Positions 36,863 to 50,100 of a stretch of 64,000 nt of DNA are shown piece after piece. Position 1 is the first letter of the stretch; the number at the start of each line of letters is the position of its first letter. The notes beneath the pieces are model-generated. The model was not told where the DNA came from, did no database searches, and saw only the letters and a program-made list of their open reading frames with translations. The position numbers and the translations under genes are program-made. Source of the stretch: Haematococcus lacustris (Eukaryota; Chlorophyta; Chlorophyceae; Chlamydomonadales; Haematococcaceae). The DNA lies in NCBI GenBank assembly GCA_030144725.1, contig JASKMD010000017.1, positions 6,319,992 through 6,383,991 of the forward strand, read 5' to 3'.

Positions 36863-39800
36863 ATGACTTCAGGTCAAGCACACGCAGCCCTGTGCGGGGA
36901 CGCATGGATAGACGAGTACCAGGTGAACATTGCCTTGAGGAGAACTCCCTTACTCCATAGCTTACTCACTCACACTGAACTTTGTCCGGGCCAGTCATTA
37001 CAGCATGCGCCTTTGAGCACACTGCTGGCTTAGCTCCTACAGCTTGCTCAGCAAAGCAAGAGTACACCTTGTTGTCAGCAGTTGTATAGTGAGTACCAAA
37101 CGCATGTTGACGGCGTGCAGGATTTCCTGAGCACTGAGCTGGATGCGCTGAAAGTTATACACAGCTCAACCTCAGCCTGGGACGTAGGACATGCATCAAC
37201 CCAAGCACAGAGTGAAACAAACTGTCAAAATAGACCACAGGATGCCTGGGCTTTACTGTTACCACGCCCAGGGGACCCAGTCCCCACTCACACCCACCAT
37301 GCAAGTGTGCAGGCTTCTGAGCTGCCTGCACACCCAGCCACCCAGCTGCCACCATTCGCCATGCAGCATGGCCATGACGCAGCAAAGCAGCAGCAGCAGA
37401 GGCAGCACCAGCATCTTCAGCACAAAACCTCCCACACCCGCCCACTGGCGGCTGCCATGGACCAGATCACCAGTGACATAGATCAGAATCTGGCTGCCTG
37501 GGCCCGATACAGCAGCCCCCCTGGCCCCCAGGCCTCCAGCTACAGGGTGCGGCATGCCAGCCGCAGCCAGCCGTCCCCGCCCCGCCCCAGCCACCCTCCC
37601 TTAGACCCCAACAGCCGGCCCAGCAGCCCCAACACCTGGGAGGCCCCGCCCGCCACCTTGCCAGCGCAGTCACAGCGGCTGGCCAGGTATGACGAGGCCC
37701 TGCTGGATCAGCTGGGCTATACCTTGAGCCAGCAGCTGGCCACAGAGCTGCTGCACAGGGGAGGGTCCCCTGGCCGCCTGCGCTTGTTCGGCCCTGGGGA
37801 CCCGTCAGTGCAGGCCTGGCTGGGTGGCGACCCACCCCTGCCTGCTCACCACATCCGCCCGTCAACCAGCAGCAGCGGCCCAACACCGGAACTTCAGCAT
37901 GGGCCCCTCCAGGCGACAGCAAGGGCCTTGGGAGAGGCAGGGACGGCAGGCGTTTGGGGAGTGGGCCAGGGGCCAGATGTGACTGGGCAGCGCATGCGCC
38001 TGGTGCCACCCCCAGCCAGCCAGCTGCCCACTCCCGCCCCAGCTCCTCCTGCACGGGTCAGGCAGCCCAGCAGCCGCACCCAGGCAGCTGCACCCAGGCC
38101 CTGGCACCCCCCTGGAGCCGTGAGGGGTGGGGCAGATGGCGCCCCAGGGCTGCGCTTTGTGGTGCGCAAGCCTGGGGCAGCAGGCCATGCTCAGTCGCAC
38201 TGGTCTGACGAGTGGCTGCCTGGCACCCTGCTCTCTGCCCAGCCCTCCTGCCCTTCACTGCCCCAGTCACCAGCACCACAAGCGGTAAGCAGGGTAGAGG
38301 TAGATGTAAGTAACGAAACAAGCGGTAAACAGCCAACAGCCAGCACACAGGTTCATTCCCACAAGCAGCACATTGCCTGTGCTGCATCCCAAGGAGCTGG
38401 TGTTTGTGTTGTTGTGCTTGAGTTTATGCCTGTTGTCAGTGGAGATAGATGGGCAGTGCATGGGCATGCCTCCAGGCTGTACAGGTCTTGCAGCTTGTGG
38501 GGTGTTCTAGTCAGGCCAGGGGGTGGTAGAGGGGCAGCAGGGTCATGGGTGATTACGGGTCGAGACAGTGCCCAGGCCGCCTGGAGGCCCAGCAGCATGC
38601 CGCCATCATATCCACTAGCGCCCACACCGCACCCCACCTCACCACCCAGACTAGCTATTGTGCAGTATCAGCCAAGGCCCCCCCTGCCTTCCTTGCATGA
38701 GCCTCACTCCATGTGCCATTCATAGCCGGGGCAGTGCTGCTGCTGCTGTTACTGCGGCTGAAGACGATGATGACGCCATGTGATGGTAGTGTTGGCTACC
38801 AAGGCAATGTGTGACACTGCCTTATCTGGCTTGGGCTGCATCTGCAGGTTCACCGGCAGCCAACTGCCCATGGGTTGCCTGACCCTGCCCGCCAGGCGCG
38901 CCGCTCCCTGAACAGCCTGTACGCCGCTCTGGGCACCGACCGGCCAAGCCCAGCGGCGCCGGGCAGCAGGGGAGGCCCGCTGCTGGGGCTGGGCGCCACG
39001 AAGTCTGCTGCTGCAGCCAGGCCAGCAGCACCGTCGCCTGCCTGGTCTGCAGCCTGGCCCCAGCAACCTGCTATCCTGTCAGATCAGGCTGCTGGGGCTG
39101 GTGGGAAAGGGGCAGGCGGAGGAGCAGGGGCTCGCAGCTGCTTTGAGCCCGAGCACCTAGGCCTTGGTGGGCATGAGCTGCAGTCATTGCTGCACAAGGC
39201 TGATCCACCTGCAGTCAGTCCAGTGACCAGCCAGCTGACTCTGGACAACTGGCAGGCGGAGCAGCCAGCCGCTGCTGCTCCTGCTGCTGCTCCTGCTGCT
39301 GCTGCACCTTGCGAATCAGCAGCTTTAAGCCAGCAGCCTGTGCCGAGCGCCTGGCTGGCTTGTGCTCAGCGGGCCTGCACCTCCTCTCAGATGCAGCAGA
39401 GGCTGGAGCTGCTGCATGGGGAGGTGTGTGAGTCACTCTACTCTCACACTCCTCACGCTGCACAGCCAAACCCGCTGCACGCCTCACAGCTGCTGCAGCC
39501 GCAGTCACAGTCACAGCCAGTACAGACCACCCAGCTGCAGCAGGGGCAGCAGGGGCAGCAGCAGCAGCCAGTAGCTGGCTCCCTCACCACCTCCACGGAC
39601 CATGGCGGTGCTGGACTGCCTGCTGACCCAGCCTGGCTGCCCCAGTTTGACCTGTCAGGCTTGGTGCAGCAGGTGCTTGCGCGGGGTGGGCAGGGCCTGG
39701 ATGCCATGATGGGCTATGCAGACGGCTTCATTGACGGGCGCTGCCAGAGCCACCCTCAAGAGTTTGCTCAGGTGGGCGTGAGGGGAAGCAAAGTGCTGGC

Positions 39801-42800
39801 CCGCCTGCTTTGCTGCCATGGCTAGGTGCCTATGCCCTGGGAGTGTCAATCATGACCTTTGGATGGACATGCTGCCAGCGACTGGCTCTTATAAACAAAA
39901 GACAGAAACGGGTGGGTCTTAGAAGAAATGCCTCTAGAGGGCAGTTCCTCTCTGATTTACCAGCTATTGAGCAGAGGTAAACAACTGTGTGGGTAACTTG
40001 CAGGTGGTGAGTTTGAAGTGGCAGTGTCTCCATTTCTCCTGCATTGCCTCATGCACAATGCGCTGTGTGTGACAATGCACCCCACATCACCCATGCTCCC
40101 GCTGATCTCTGATGCTGACCTGGCACCCCATTTGTCCATGTGGGCCCCCCATGTGCAGGTGCGCCCACATGTGGTCAAGCAGGCTGTGGAGTTGATGCTC
40201 CGGGCTGCCATCGGGGTGCCAGCAAACCCCTCAATCCATGCGCACCCTCACCTGCATGCCCAGCAGCAGCAGCAGCAGCCTTCTACACTGCAGACCGTAT
40301 CAGCCAGCACATGCGCCCTCACACCACAACCCACAATTCACAACAATGCAGTGCCAGCATCGGAGCGGGCAGCCAACCCAGGATCAGGTGTTTGGCCAAG
40401 GGGGACACCCTTTGCTGGCCAGAGGGCTGCACAGACCATGTCAGCTGCCCCAGGCGGTGTGGCTGCCCCCATGGCCGCCACCAGCTTGCCCCCTGCACAG
40501 CCCCCCGCTGCAATGCCTGCACCCAGGCCCCTGCAGACAGGTCAGCTCCCTGTACTACGCAACGCTGCAGCCGCCGGTCCTGACTCACCCCTACGCCAGG
40601 CGACGCAGGCCTGGGGCCCCCCTCCCCAGCGGCCTAATCAGGCCACCCGCCCCTCTCCCGCTGCCCCACAGGAGCCTAACAGCCCAGCCAGCCATGCTCA
40701 ACCAGAGCCAGCCCCCCTCAGCTACCAGGCAGCTTCCCCCAGCCTCAGGCCCGAGGTCCACCACCCGCACCAGCTTGCCTCCCGCAGGCTGCTGGCCACT
40801 GTCCCCTCAACCGCTGCTGCGCTCACACGAGACCAAGGCTGCACTAGTCCTGCGGGGCAGAGGGGCCCAGCTGCGAGGCAGCAGGGCACGAGGCAAGGGC
40901 CAGGCGGCGGGGCAGGGGCCGGCAGGGGCTCAGGGGCTGGGGGGTATGGCCGGGTCCCTGATCCAGGCTACGCTGCAGGACGCGCTGCAGGGTCAGGCTC
41001 AGTGACCGGCGGCCTATCTGGGGCGTACAGAGGTGGTAGGCTGGCCAGCCCCTCCCATGAACCTGGTAGCACGGCTGCAGCTGGGTCGGTGGGTGGAGAC
41101 CGTCCAGGACTCCCTGGCTCACCATCTCATGCCAGTGCCACCGCCCTACACAGTGCCCACTCGCCTCCACCTCTGCCCAGTGGCCGGTACCCCGTGGTGG
41201 CAGCACCAGGCCAGAAGCTGATGGAAGCTGCAGCTGCAGCCGGTGCCGAAGTGTCAGAGGCACCTGCTACTGCCCAGCCCGCTGCCTACCCATTGCTCCA
41301 CGAACCCACCTCGCTTGCTCCCTGGCAGCAGCAAAGTAGTGTGGGGGGTGAGGCCACTGCTGCCAGGGTGGTGCACTCCACCTTCTTGAGCTTACACACC
41401 CTCATGGCAGGAACGGCAGACTCACAACAGCAGCAGCCCCAGCCCTACCCCACTCAGCCACCACCCGTCCAGCCCCCACCCAGAGCTGCAGGTACAGGGC
41501 CTCTGCAAGCAAGCCAGGCTGCCAGTCAGCCAGCACCCCAGCATCTACCTCAGCCTACAGCACAGCACCGCCTTGCGGAGGACTCAGGCGGATCAGGGGA
41601 AGGGCTGGCACAGGTGGCAGCAGCCGCAGAGGCAGCAGAGGGTGCACAGCGCCCAGCCAGCCAGCTTGTTTCTAGAGTGATGAACTCACACTTGGAAAGG
41701 GACAACCGCAGCACTGGGAGTGTGTCCAAGGCAAGCAGCGGGGGCAGCAGGGACAGCAGCAGCAGCAGTAGTGGCAGCAGCAGTGACAGCAGTGGAAGCA
41801 GTGCAGGGGGTGAGCTGCCAGCCGCATCTCAAGCCTTCCCCTCTGATGGACCGCCACACCAGGCCACCCCTGATAGCCAGGGTCTGCAGCAGGTGATAGA
41901 GGCAGGGGAGGGGGAGGGGGTCAGCCAAGCCAGCCTAGCGCAGAGGAGCCAAGGGGTGGTGCAGGGGCCCCCCTCTGCCCTACCACATGGAGAAGGGCCT
42001 GGCCCTGTGGCTAGGCCTGCCAGCTGCCTGGTCCAAACTCTCCACAGCCTGCTGCACGCAGACGCTGCGGAGGGGCAACCCCCTCACCCTCTACCTGCAC
42101 CTCAGGTGTGCTGCTGCTGCTGGTGCTGACACGGCTACTGCTGCTGCTGCTGCTCTCCCTGCCGCTGCCATGTATGCTGTTTTGACAGGCTGTGCGTGCT
42201 GTGGCTGTTCCCTGCTGGGCAAGAGCATGAAGGATCTCAGACCCCTGACTGGCTGGTGTCACCCGCATAAGTGTATACCGCCATTGCAACCGCTGCAACT
42301 GCGACCGCTTAGTAACCTTCTCTGCCCAATGCCCCCTGCTGGGTGCTGGTACAGCCTGAGGGTGGCTGACGCCTGACCTGCTGCAGCGTCACAACTGCTG
42401 CTCGACACAGCTGCCAGTCAGGCTCACTGCAGTGTCTGAACATCACCTCTTCACAGTGTCACAGTGGTCACCACCTCCTTGCATCCTAGCTTGCTCTGAC
42501 CCTGCCTCAGCACCTTGGCCCTCAATCTTGAGCCTTCATTGCAGTCGAACACACTAATTGTGGACCACTACCTCGGAGGCATTGCGCCACTAGGCTCATA
42601 TCATCTCACACCTGCTGATACCTACTAATACCCAGGAGGCGATGTAACTCACTCTCGCACTTCCAAAGGGCACTTCCATAGGGCACTTCCAAAGGGTCCA
42701 TTAGACACAAGACATTGGCACACTAGCCTGCAGCTGAAGCCTGCATGCAAGAAATGCCATGCTGACAGTGAAGATGGCCTAGACTGGCAGCTATTAGGCT

Positions 42801-45800
42801 CGGTGCTGCAGTTTGTGAGTGCCATCATCCATTAGACACAAGACATTAGACACAAAACCCTGCCTCAGCAGTCTCAGTCCCAGCAGCAGATTTGGCTGGG
42901 GCCTGCCCCCTTTCCCCTGGTGCCGCAGGACCCCCTCCCTGCTGCTGACCTATCCACCAGCGGTGCCCCACCCAGGGCCTGCAGCTTGCCCCAGCCTGCA
43001 GCACCAGCCCGCCCTGCCTCTCTGCGCACCCCTCCCACCTCCCCGCCAGCTGAGCCCTGCAGTGACGCAGGCCACCTCCCACCATCCACTGCTGCTGGAT
43101 CTGCTGCACACGATGCTGACACGGCGCTGTCCCCACACCTCCAGGGCCCTCCAGCCTCTCACCCTACTAGCAGCACGCAGGATGCCACAGCCAGCAACGC
43201 CGTGCCATTGCATGGCCCCCTGCCTGGTGATGCACCTGGTGGAAGGAATGAGGGACCTGCACTGCTCTTGAAGTCCCTGCCCCACAGGGAGCAGGGTGGC
43301 AGGCAGGCACACCTGGTACAGGGCCCCACTGATGAGGCCGGCCGCAGCGAGTTCATCAAGGCAGATGGTGGCGGGACCAGCATCAGGCCACAGATTTCCT
43401 TGGACCAGCAGCTCAGGCTGCAGGCACAGCAACAGCAGCAATGTCCACTGGAGAGGGAGCAGCAGCAAACGATGCAAGCGCAACTGCTCTCGCTGCAGCA
43501 GGAGCAGCCGCAGGAACAGCAGCAGTGGCAGCAGGCGGAGGGTCAGGTGCAGGAGGCACAGCAGCAGAGATGCAAGACCGACCTGATGCCAGACACCGCC
43601 CAGCAGGAGAGCTTATCAGTAGCAGAGCTGCACTCTCAGGCCCCCACCGACGTGCACTGCGCACAGTCAATCATCCCTTGCCCCTCCGCAGTACCCCTTT
43701 CTGCCACCGTCACAGCTACACACCCCTCCACACACACCATGCCTATGCCCACAGCCGCCACCAGGGCTGCTGCAGGCTCTGACTCATCCGCTGCCTCTCT
43801 GCCTGCCTGTCAGGGTGAGGGCCCGACAGCCAGCCCCCTCGACCATGCAGCCCCTGGCCCTGCTGCTGCCTTGCCTGAGGAGGACAAGGCAGGCGGCCAG
43901 GATGGAGACCAGGCCAGCGGGCATGCCATCCAGTCAGCAGCAGGGCCATCTCTAGCAGCGCCTGCACACCAGCCTTGCACCCTGGACCCTCCTGCCGCAA
44001 CAGACTCCCAGCACACCATCTCTGCAGCTGAGGCTGGGGCTGAGGCTAGGGCTGCGGCTGGGGCTGAGGCAGGGGCTGGAAGCCAGGCTGGTGCCCCAGC
44101 CCCCCCTGCTCCAAGCAGCAGCCAGTCATCTGCCCCTGCTCCTGACAGCCAGCCAGCCCCTGTTGTCCCAAGCAGCAGCCGAGGTGAGCTGCGAGCCATA
44201 GAGCCAGTCATTGCTGAGATTCGTGCCTTCAAAACCGCAGTGTCACCCGCTGACATGGCAGCCTTTGCTGCAGCTGCTGCAGCGGGGCGGCCGCCCCCCA
44301 GCCACCCCCAGCTGGTACCCCAGCAGCTGGCTAAGCTGTCAGACATGCTGGGCCAGCTGCAGGCCTGTGCAGCGCGGCTGGCTGCACGGCATGGGCCCAC
44401 TCACACCGTGGCCCACAGGCTGGGGGTCCTCCACAGGGACCTGGCCAAGTGGGCCGCCCCTGTGCTGAGCCCTTGTGGTTTGGCGGCTAGCAGTGGCAAC
44501 TGCAGCACTGGTGCTGGTGCTGGTGCAGCTGTGGCACGATCCCTGCCGGGTGCCTTGCACACGGTCCCTGCTGCACCAGCCGCTCCGCGTTCAGATGCAG
44601 GGGAGGTAGCAGCAGGGTCGGCACATCAGGACGGCGTCGGGGAGAGGAGTCAGGCCCTGGGCTCGGGTGGTCTCGCAGGCGGTGCAGCATCCGAGCCAGC
44701 AGCAGCACCACCACCATCACCAGCTGACACACAGACAGCAGCAGCAGCCAGCGACGGCAACAGTGGCAGTCCAACAGTGGCGATGGAAGTGGAGGTGGCT
44801 GGTGGAGGTTGCGCCCCAGGGGAGCCCTTGCTTGGCGTGGCTGACCCAGGCAGTGGCTCCATGGATTCCAGGCGTGAAAGTAGGAGCCGCAGGGTAAGCA
44901 TTGACGTGGCTGAAGGGGTGCTGCCAGCGCCCACCTCCCCCACTTCTACCAGCCTGCAGGCCGGCCTGCCCTGCCCGCCCAGCGCTGCCACCACCCCAGG
45001 TCTTCCTAATACTCGCAGCACTTACTCCCACAGCGGGCTGCCTGCTGCTGCCAGCCCTGGGTGCCCCAGCACTGCCCTGGATGGCACTCATCAGCAGGGT
45101 GTGGGACATGCCACCAGTCAGGCAGGCCAGCCCGCTGCCCTAACTCGCCACCCTGACGCTGCAATTGAGGCTGACCAGGAGAGCAGCCTGAGCCAACCCA
45201 CCAGCTCTGCCCAGGTGGCTGACGGGTCAGGCAGCGGCTTCTCCTTCCCAGTCGTCAATGCCGCCCGACAGGACTCCCCACCTCACTGTGGCCAGGCCAC
45301 GCAGCCACCCGCCTCCCCAGACGACCGGCAGGGCGCTGCCTCACCCCCTGCTGCTCCCTCTGCCTCCCCCCAGGGGGCCAGAGGTATTGCTGCCCTCACT
45401 AACAGCTCTAGCTCGCATGTCAAGGTGGCTGGAGCAGTGAGCTCCGTCGCTGCGGCAACATCTGCAGCCGCTATGCCAGTGGTGTTGGGCCCTGTGCTGG
45501 GGGTGGACCAGGATGTGGGTCAGCCATGCGCTGCACCTACCAGTCTGTACCTCCAGCAGCAGCAACTGCTCCTCATTCAGCTGCGGGCACAGTTGGCAGC
45601 CAAGAACCAGCAGGCTGCTGCTGCAAGCCCTGACAAGCTTCAGCAGGCGGCCACCAACAGCCCTTGTGGCAGGCCCGCCTCCCCACTCAGGCTGGGTGAA
45701 GGGGTGACCTCAGCTCAGCCAGCTGTTGCAGGCATGGCAGCGCTGCCCTCCGCCACTGCCTCTATCCGCCTGCAGCATAGTGGGGGCCTGGCTGGGGTGG

Positions 45801-46210
45801 AGCAGCAGCAGCAGGCAGCCTGGCCACCTGGTGCCATCAGCAGCAGCAAGCTCACCTCTAGCATGCCGGGGCAAGGTGGGAGTCAGCCCAGCCAAAACCC
45901 AGGGCACATGGTTGCCTCCCTGAACCAGCAGACGCTTGGCTATGCCAACAGCGGCGCGCTGCTGCCAGCCATGGCACTCGCCCCTGCCCCGCAGCTGGGC
46001 CAAGGCACCAGGGGGTCCCTGGGCCTGCCTGCCGACCTGCCGCCTCCTGACCTGTCTATGGGTATGCAGCCCAGCAGGTCGTTGCTGCTGCCGGGGTATG
46101 GGAGCAGGCAGCAGCCAGCGACTTGCACTCCCAAGCTGGAGCCAGCACCGACCAGTTTCAAGCAGAAACTTGGAAGCTTTTTTAAAGGAAGCACCAGCAA
46201 GAAAGGGTGA
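36863..46210 (+). CDS. unrecognised large Gln/Pro/Ala/Ser-rich protein
   Basis: I recognise no family. Exons 36863-36922, 37082-38284, 38848-39771, 40159-42105 and 42929-46210 all join in phase 0 with GT-AG borders, giving about 2,471 aa. The conserved-looking islands are the N-terminus (DAWIDEYQ joined to LYSEYQTHVDGVQDFLSTEL), YDEALLDQLGYTLSQQL, FDLSGLVQQVLARGGQGLDA joined to VRPHVVKQAVELMLRAAIG, a helical segment at about 44180-44460 (ELRAIEPVIAEIRAFK ... LAKLSDMLGQLQACAARLA), and a basic C-terminus KQKLGSFFKGSTSKKG. The rest is low complexity with polyQ and polyS runs. The start is the first ATG after an in-frame TGA at 36788. TGTAA at 46574-46578 lies beyond the stop. The 42106-42928 intron hosts a transposon derivative. 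Confidence 0.65.
42507..42697. mobile_element. short non-autonomous derivative of the Fanzor-relic element
   Basis: Positions 42507-42569 match ~24157-24213 with about four mismatches. Positions ~42570-42697 match ~25714-25840 at lower identity, with shared blocks cctcggaggcattgcgccac, tacccaggaggcg and actcactctcgcac. The roughly 1.5 kb between these blocks in the larger locus, including the Fanzor-like relic, is absent here. It lies in an intron of the unknown large gene. A tccattagacacaagacatt motif occurs just to the right (42698) and again at 42830. Confidence 0.65.
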
Positions 46211-47171
46211 CCCAGAGAGGGGCCAGATATCATGCATTGCATGCAACATGGCATTCACATGGCAGGCCGCATGAGGCAGCAACATGGCAAGTCCAAACAT
46301 GGCAGCAGCATAGTAGGCCATGCTGGCTGGAGGAGCTTGGGGTATGCTGTCTATGGGTGATTGTCCCAATAGCCCTTGCTTTAGCCAAGCCTTTGCATGT
46401 TTGGTGACACACACAGATGGTTGGTGATGATAGTGGGGGACAACCACCCACAGGTCACCCTGCAGGGGATGTCAGGGGAAGCTATGTCGCGTTCGCTAGG
46501 ACCATGCTCGGCATGCTCAGTAATGATAGCACCTTAGCAGTCCTCAAACCAGGGGCTAGCCAGCAGCTAGATGTGTAAACCTGCTCGTCACTGGCTGTCA
46601 ACAGCGTGGTGTGAGATGGGTTTGTGCAAGGCGTGGCGGACAGCAAAGATGGCCCTCTCTCTCATGGGCTCCGAGGGTAGCTGGTCACCCCCGCCATTGG
46701 CGGCACCCCCATGGCAAAAACTTTCTCAATTCTGCACGGATGAGGCCGCCGATTGGTGCGATGAGCTGCTTGTGGCCTGACTAGAGTGCAGCCAGACCCA
46801 GCGGCTTGCTTGATTTCTACCTACTTTGGCCAATGCCGCAGCCTTCCGTCCCGCATCCATGTGCATCAGTAAGCACTGAAGGGCTCAGCTAACGACATAC
46901 CAGGTCTCTTTACAAAGGAGGGCATTACAGCAACGCGCTGCGTCATCAATGTCAGCCATGACAGAAGCAGTAGGGCTTATACAGGGCTTGGCTGAAGCAA
47001 CTTGGGCACACATGACTTTTCCTGCCCCCACAGTGATAACCCCAACCAGCCCCCCACAGTGATAACCCCGGTAGCTTGGGTGCACATGTAGCAAATGATG
47101 TTACGCATCAGTGCCCCGGAAGCACTTCAGTGTCACTCCGCGCAGTGTGCTGCCACCTTTCCCGTGCACTT
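46211..47171. other. convergent intergenic region
   Basis: Lies between two converging 3' ends. It holds TGTAA at 46574-46578 (plus) and TGTAA on the minus strand at 46914-46910. No gene is supported. Confidence 0.6.
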
Positions 47172-50100
47172 TTAGCAGAGGCTGGTCAACATGTCCTTGT
47201 CCAATGCCCCGTTCAGGCTCGCACCAGGCACAGGCAAGTAGTGCACCAGTGGGGAACTCCATGGCTGGCTTGGCTTGGTATTGTCCGCATGTGTGAGTTC
47301 ACAGCCCGGACCGTCGACAATGCGTTTCGCGGCCGCTGGCTTCGGACGTCGCAACAATGCAGGGCGGCGCGAGGTGATGACAGACCAATGTGAGATGTTT
47401 GCCGCAAGTGTCGCGAAGCGTCCCTCGCCGTGGCCTTGCCTCTCCTCCGTGCTTGCAGACCTCACAGGGACCTCAGTCACGATAGGTGCAGCGTCTGTAG
47501 TGACGGTGTCGTCACCGGCGCGCGCCTCTGCTCGCGCAAGAGGCAGCACGCTCGCTGCTGGGCGTGCAAGCACCGCAAATGCCACGTCACGGCCAGGATT
47601 GGGCAACGTCCGCACACGCTCCACCAGGCCCTGGGCTGCCATGCGTCTCAGCAGGCGTCGAGTGCAAGCCGGGGTCATCACATCCTCAAGGTTTTGAGTC
47701 ATGCTGTCTTCTGGGCAGCCCGGCATCCACTCCACCAGCAGCAGCGCCCGCTGCACAGCCAGCTGCAGCACCGACAGCTTGGGCTTGCCAGCCATATCCA
47801 GCCAAGGCGCTAGCACCAGCTCCCCCACCACCTGCCCCTCGCGCTGCCGACTGCCCGGCCCTACCCCACCTGGCACCACGCCCAGCATTTGCTGCATACC
47901 CAGTGCTGCTGTGACAGGTTGTGGTTGCTGCATGCTGCTGGGCTGGCTAGGCGCTGCCGCTGCCGCTGCCGCTGCCTCCGGGCAGGTGGCTGCAGCAAGC
48001 CCGGCCACCTGGGTGCCCGCCTGCTGCTGCTGCTCTTGGGTGGGGCCTGGCCCCAGGGCTTGCTCCAGCGCACTGGCCATGGGCCCACCGCTGCCATCGT
48101 CTCGGCTGCAGGGCCGCTCAGGCAGGTGAGCCTCCACCCCCTGTCCGTTTGTTGCTGCTGCAGCGAGGTACACTGGCGTGACCAACTGCTGGCTGTACTC
48201 AGAGGCCACCAAGCAGCCATGGTCATAGCCCGATGCGCACCGCAAGAGGCCAAACCGCAGCAGGCAGGCAGCGGCAAGTGCAGCTGCCTGAACTTCTGTG
48301 ACAGACACCAGCAGCAGCTGTGGCGGTGTGGCCTCCTGCTGCCCCTGTGCCCTTGTCCCTGCTCCTGCTCCCAGCCCTGCTCCCACCCCAGAGCCGCCTG
48401 GTGTGCCCTGGTGGCCAGGCCCCCTCAGCATCACGCAGAGGTCCAGCAGCCAACAGCCACGACAGCCAGTTGCGCGAACCAGCTGTAGCACCCGCTGCAC
48501 CCGCTGCTGTGCAGCACCCCCCAGCTGGTCAGGAGCAGCGACTGAGACATCGCCAGAAGGCGTGGTGGCATGCAGCTGAGCAGGGGCGGCCGCTGCCAGC
48601 GCCACGGCATGCTGGGCAGCTCGCACCTCAGCCTGGCAGCGCAGGCCAGGGTCGCTAGCCACATGCCAGGGCAGGAAGGGCAGGGGCAGCTGCCAGGTGT
48701 CAACAGGGGGCAGCTCCAGGAGGTGAAGTGCGTCCTCTGATAAGGCAGCGGCCAGACTGCTGGTGGTGGCGAGCTGCTGGCCTGACTCAGTGCCGTGGAC
48801 TGTGCCGTCCAGGCTGCTGCTGGGCGGGCAAGGGGAGGCAGGAGATGGGCCCTGGCTTGCGCCTGTGTGGCAAGGCTTCAAGGGGCTGCAAGGGGTCAGC
48901 TCTGCCTGCCCCAGTGGCTCAAGCAACTGACCAGAGTGCTCCATGTCCTGCTGCTGTCCTGCCACCTGCTGCTGCTGCTGCTGCTGCTGCTCCGTGTCCT
49001 GCGACTGTCTCCCTGGCTGTTGCTGCTGCTGCTGCTCTTGGTCCTGCTGGCCCGGCGGATGGCCCTGCTGCCCGGGGGCGTGCAGTGCTTGGGTGCCCTG
49101 CCGTACAGCAACACCTGCACTGCTGTACTGGGTGGTCAGCGTGATGCACATGCTGGGCTGCAGCGAGGCGGCCAACTTGGTCGTGAGTTCTGGGATGGCG
49201 CCCCTGGCAGGGATGCACAAGTGGCTGACTGCCAGCTGCACCTGGCTGGTGGCCATGGCTGGCAGCAGCGCCATGACCAGCTCTGACGGCACCCCCCCGC
49301 TGCTGCTGTCGCCACCCTCCACCCCCACCCGGCTGTCTAGCACCAGCCCAGCGCCCGACTCCATCACCCCACCACCAATGTCCAGCACCAAGCTCAGTCG
49401 CCCCGCCACCCCTACACCACCCAATGCTGTCCCAGCCCCGCCACCATCCCTGTCTCCTCCCCCCGCTGCAGCAGCGCTGGGTGCCATCAGCACCTCTGAC
49501 AGAATGTCAGCAGCCAGCTGCTTGTTCAAGGTGCCTCGTGGTCCAACGCTGGTGGAGGGGTCCTGGTCTGGGTCCTGGCCTTCGCGACCCTCGACGCCAG
49601 TCGGCTTTTCCGCCAGCCAGCCAGCTGTCGGGTGCCGAGCGCCCCGCGGCACCAGGCCCAAGCGTGTCATGAGGAGGTGCAGCACGGCCCCCGCGCGAGG
49701 CTGCAGCCACTCGTAGCGCTGCAGCGCAGGGTTGGAGCTCGCGGATAGCGCGGCGAGCAGCAGCGGTGAGGCACACCACAGGCCAGGCAAAGACAAGTCG
49801 GCACCCTCCTCGAAACCTGGCTGTGGCGACGCCCAGCCTCCTATGCGCAACGCTGCCAAGGCGGACCGCAGCTCGACTGGCACGGCCCAGAAGTGCGCGA
49901 GGACAGCCGCAAGGCCGGGTGAGAGCTGTGGCAAGGTCGGTTGCTGTGGCGAGTCGGCAGCCCCCGCTGCTGCTGCTGCAGGGACGCAGGCCGGTGGCCC
50001 TAGCTGGTTTATTGCCAGTTTCTGCGAGCTGCGTGGACTTGCAGCGTCTGGCTGGGTCACGGGGTTTGCTGGTGGTGTCGTGACGCTGGCAGTAGAACTG

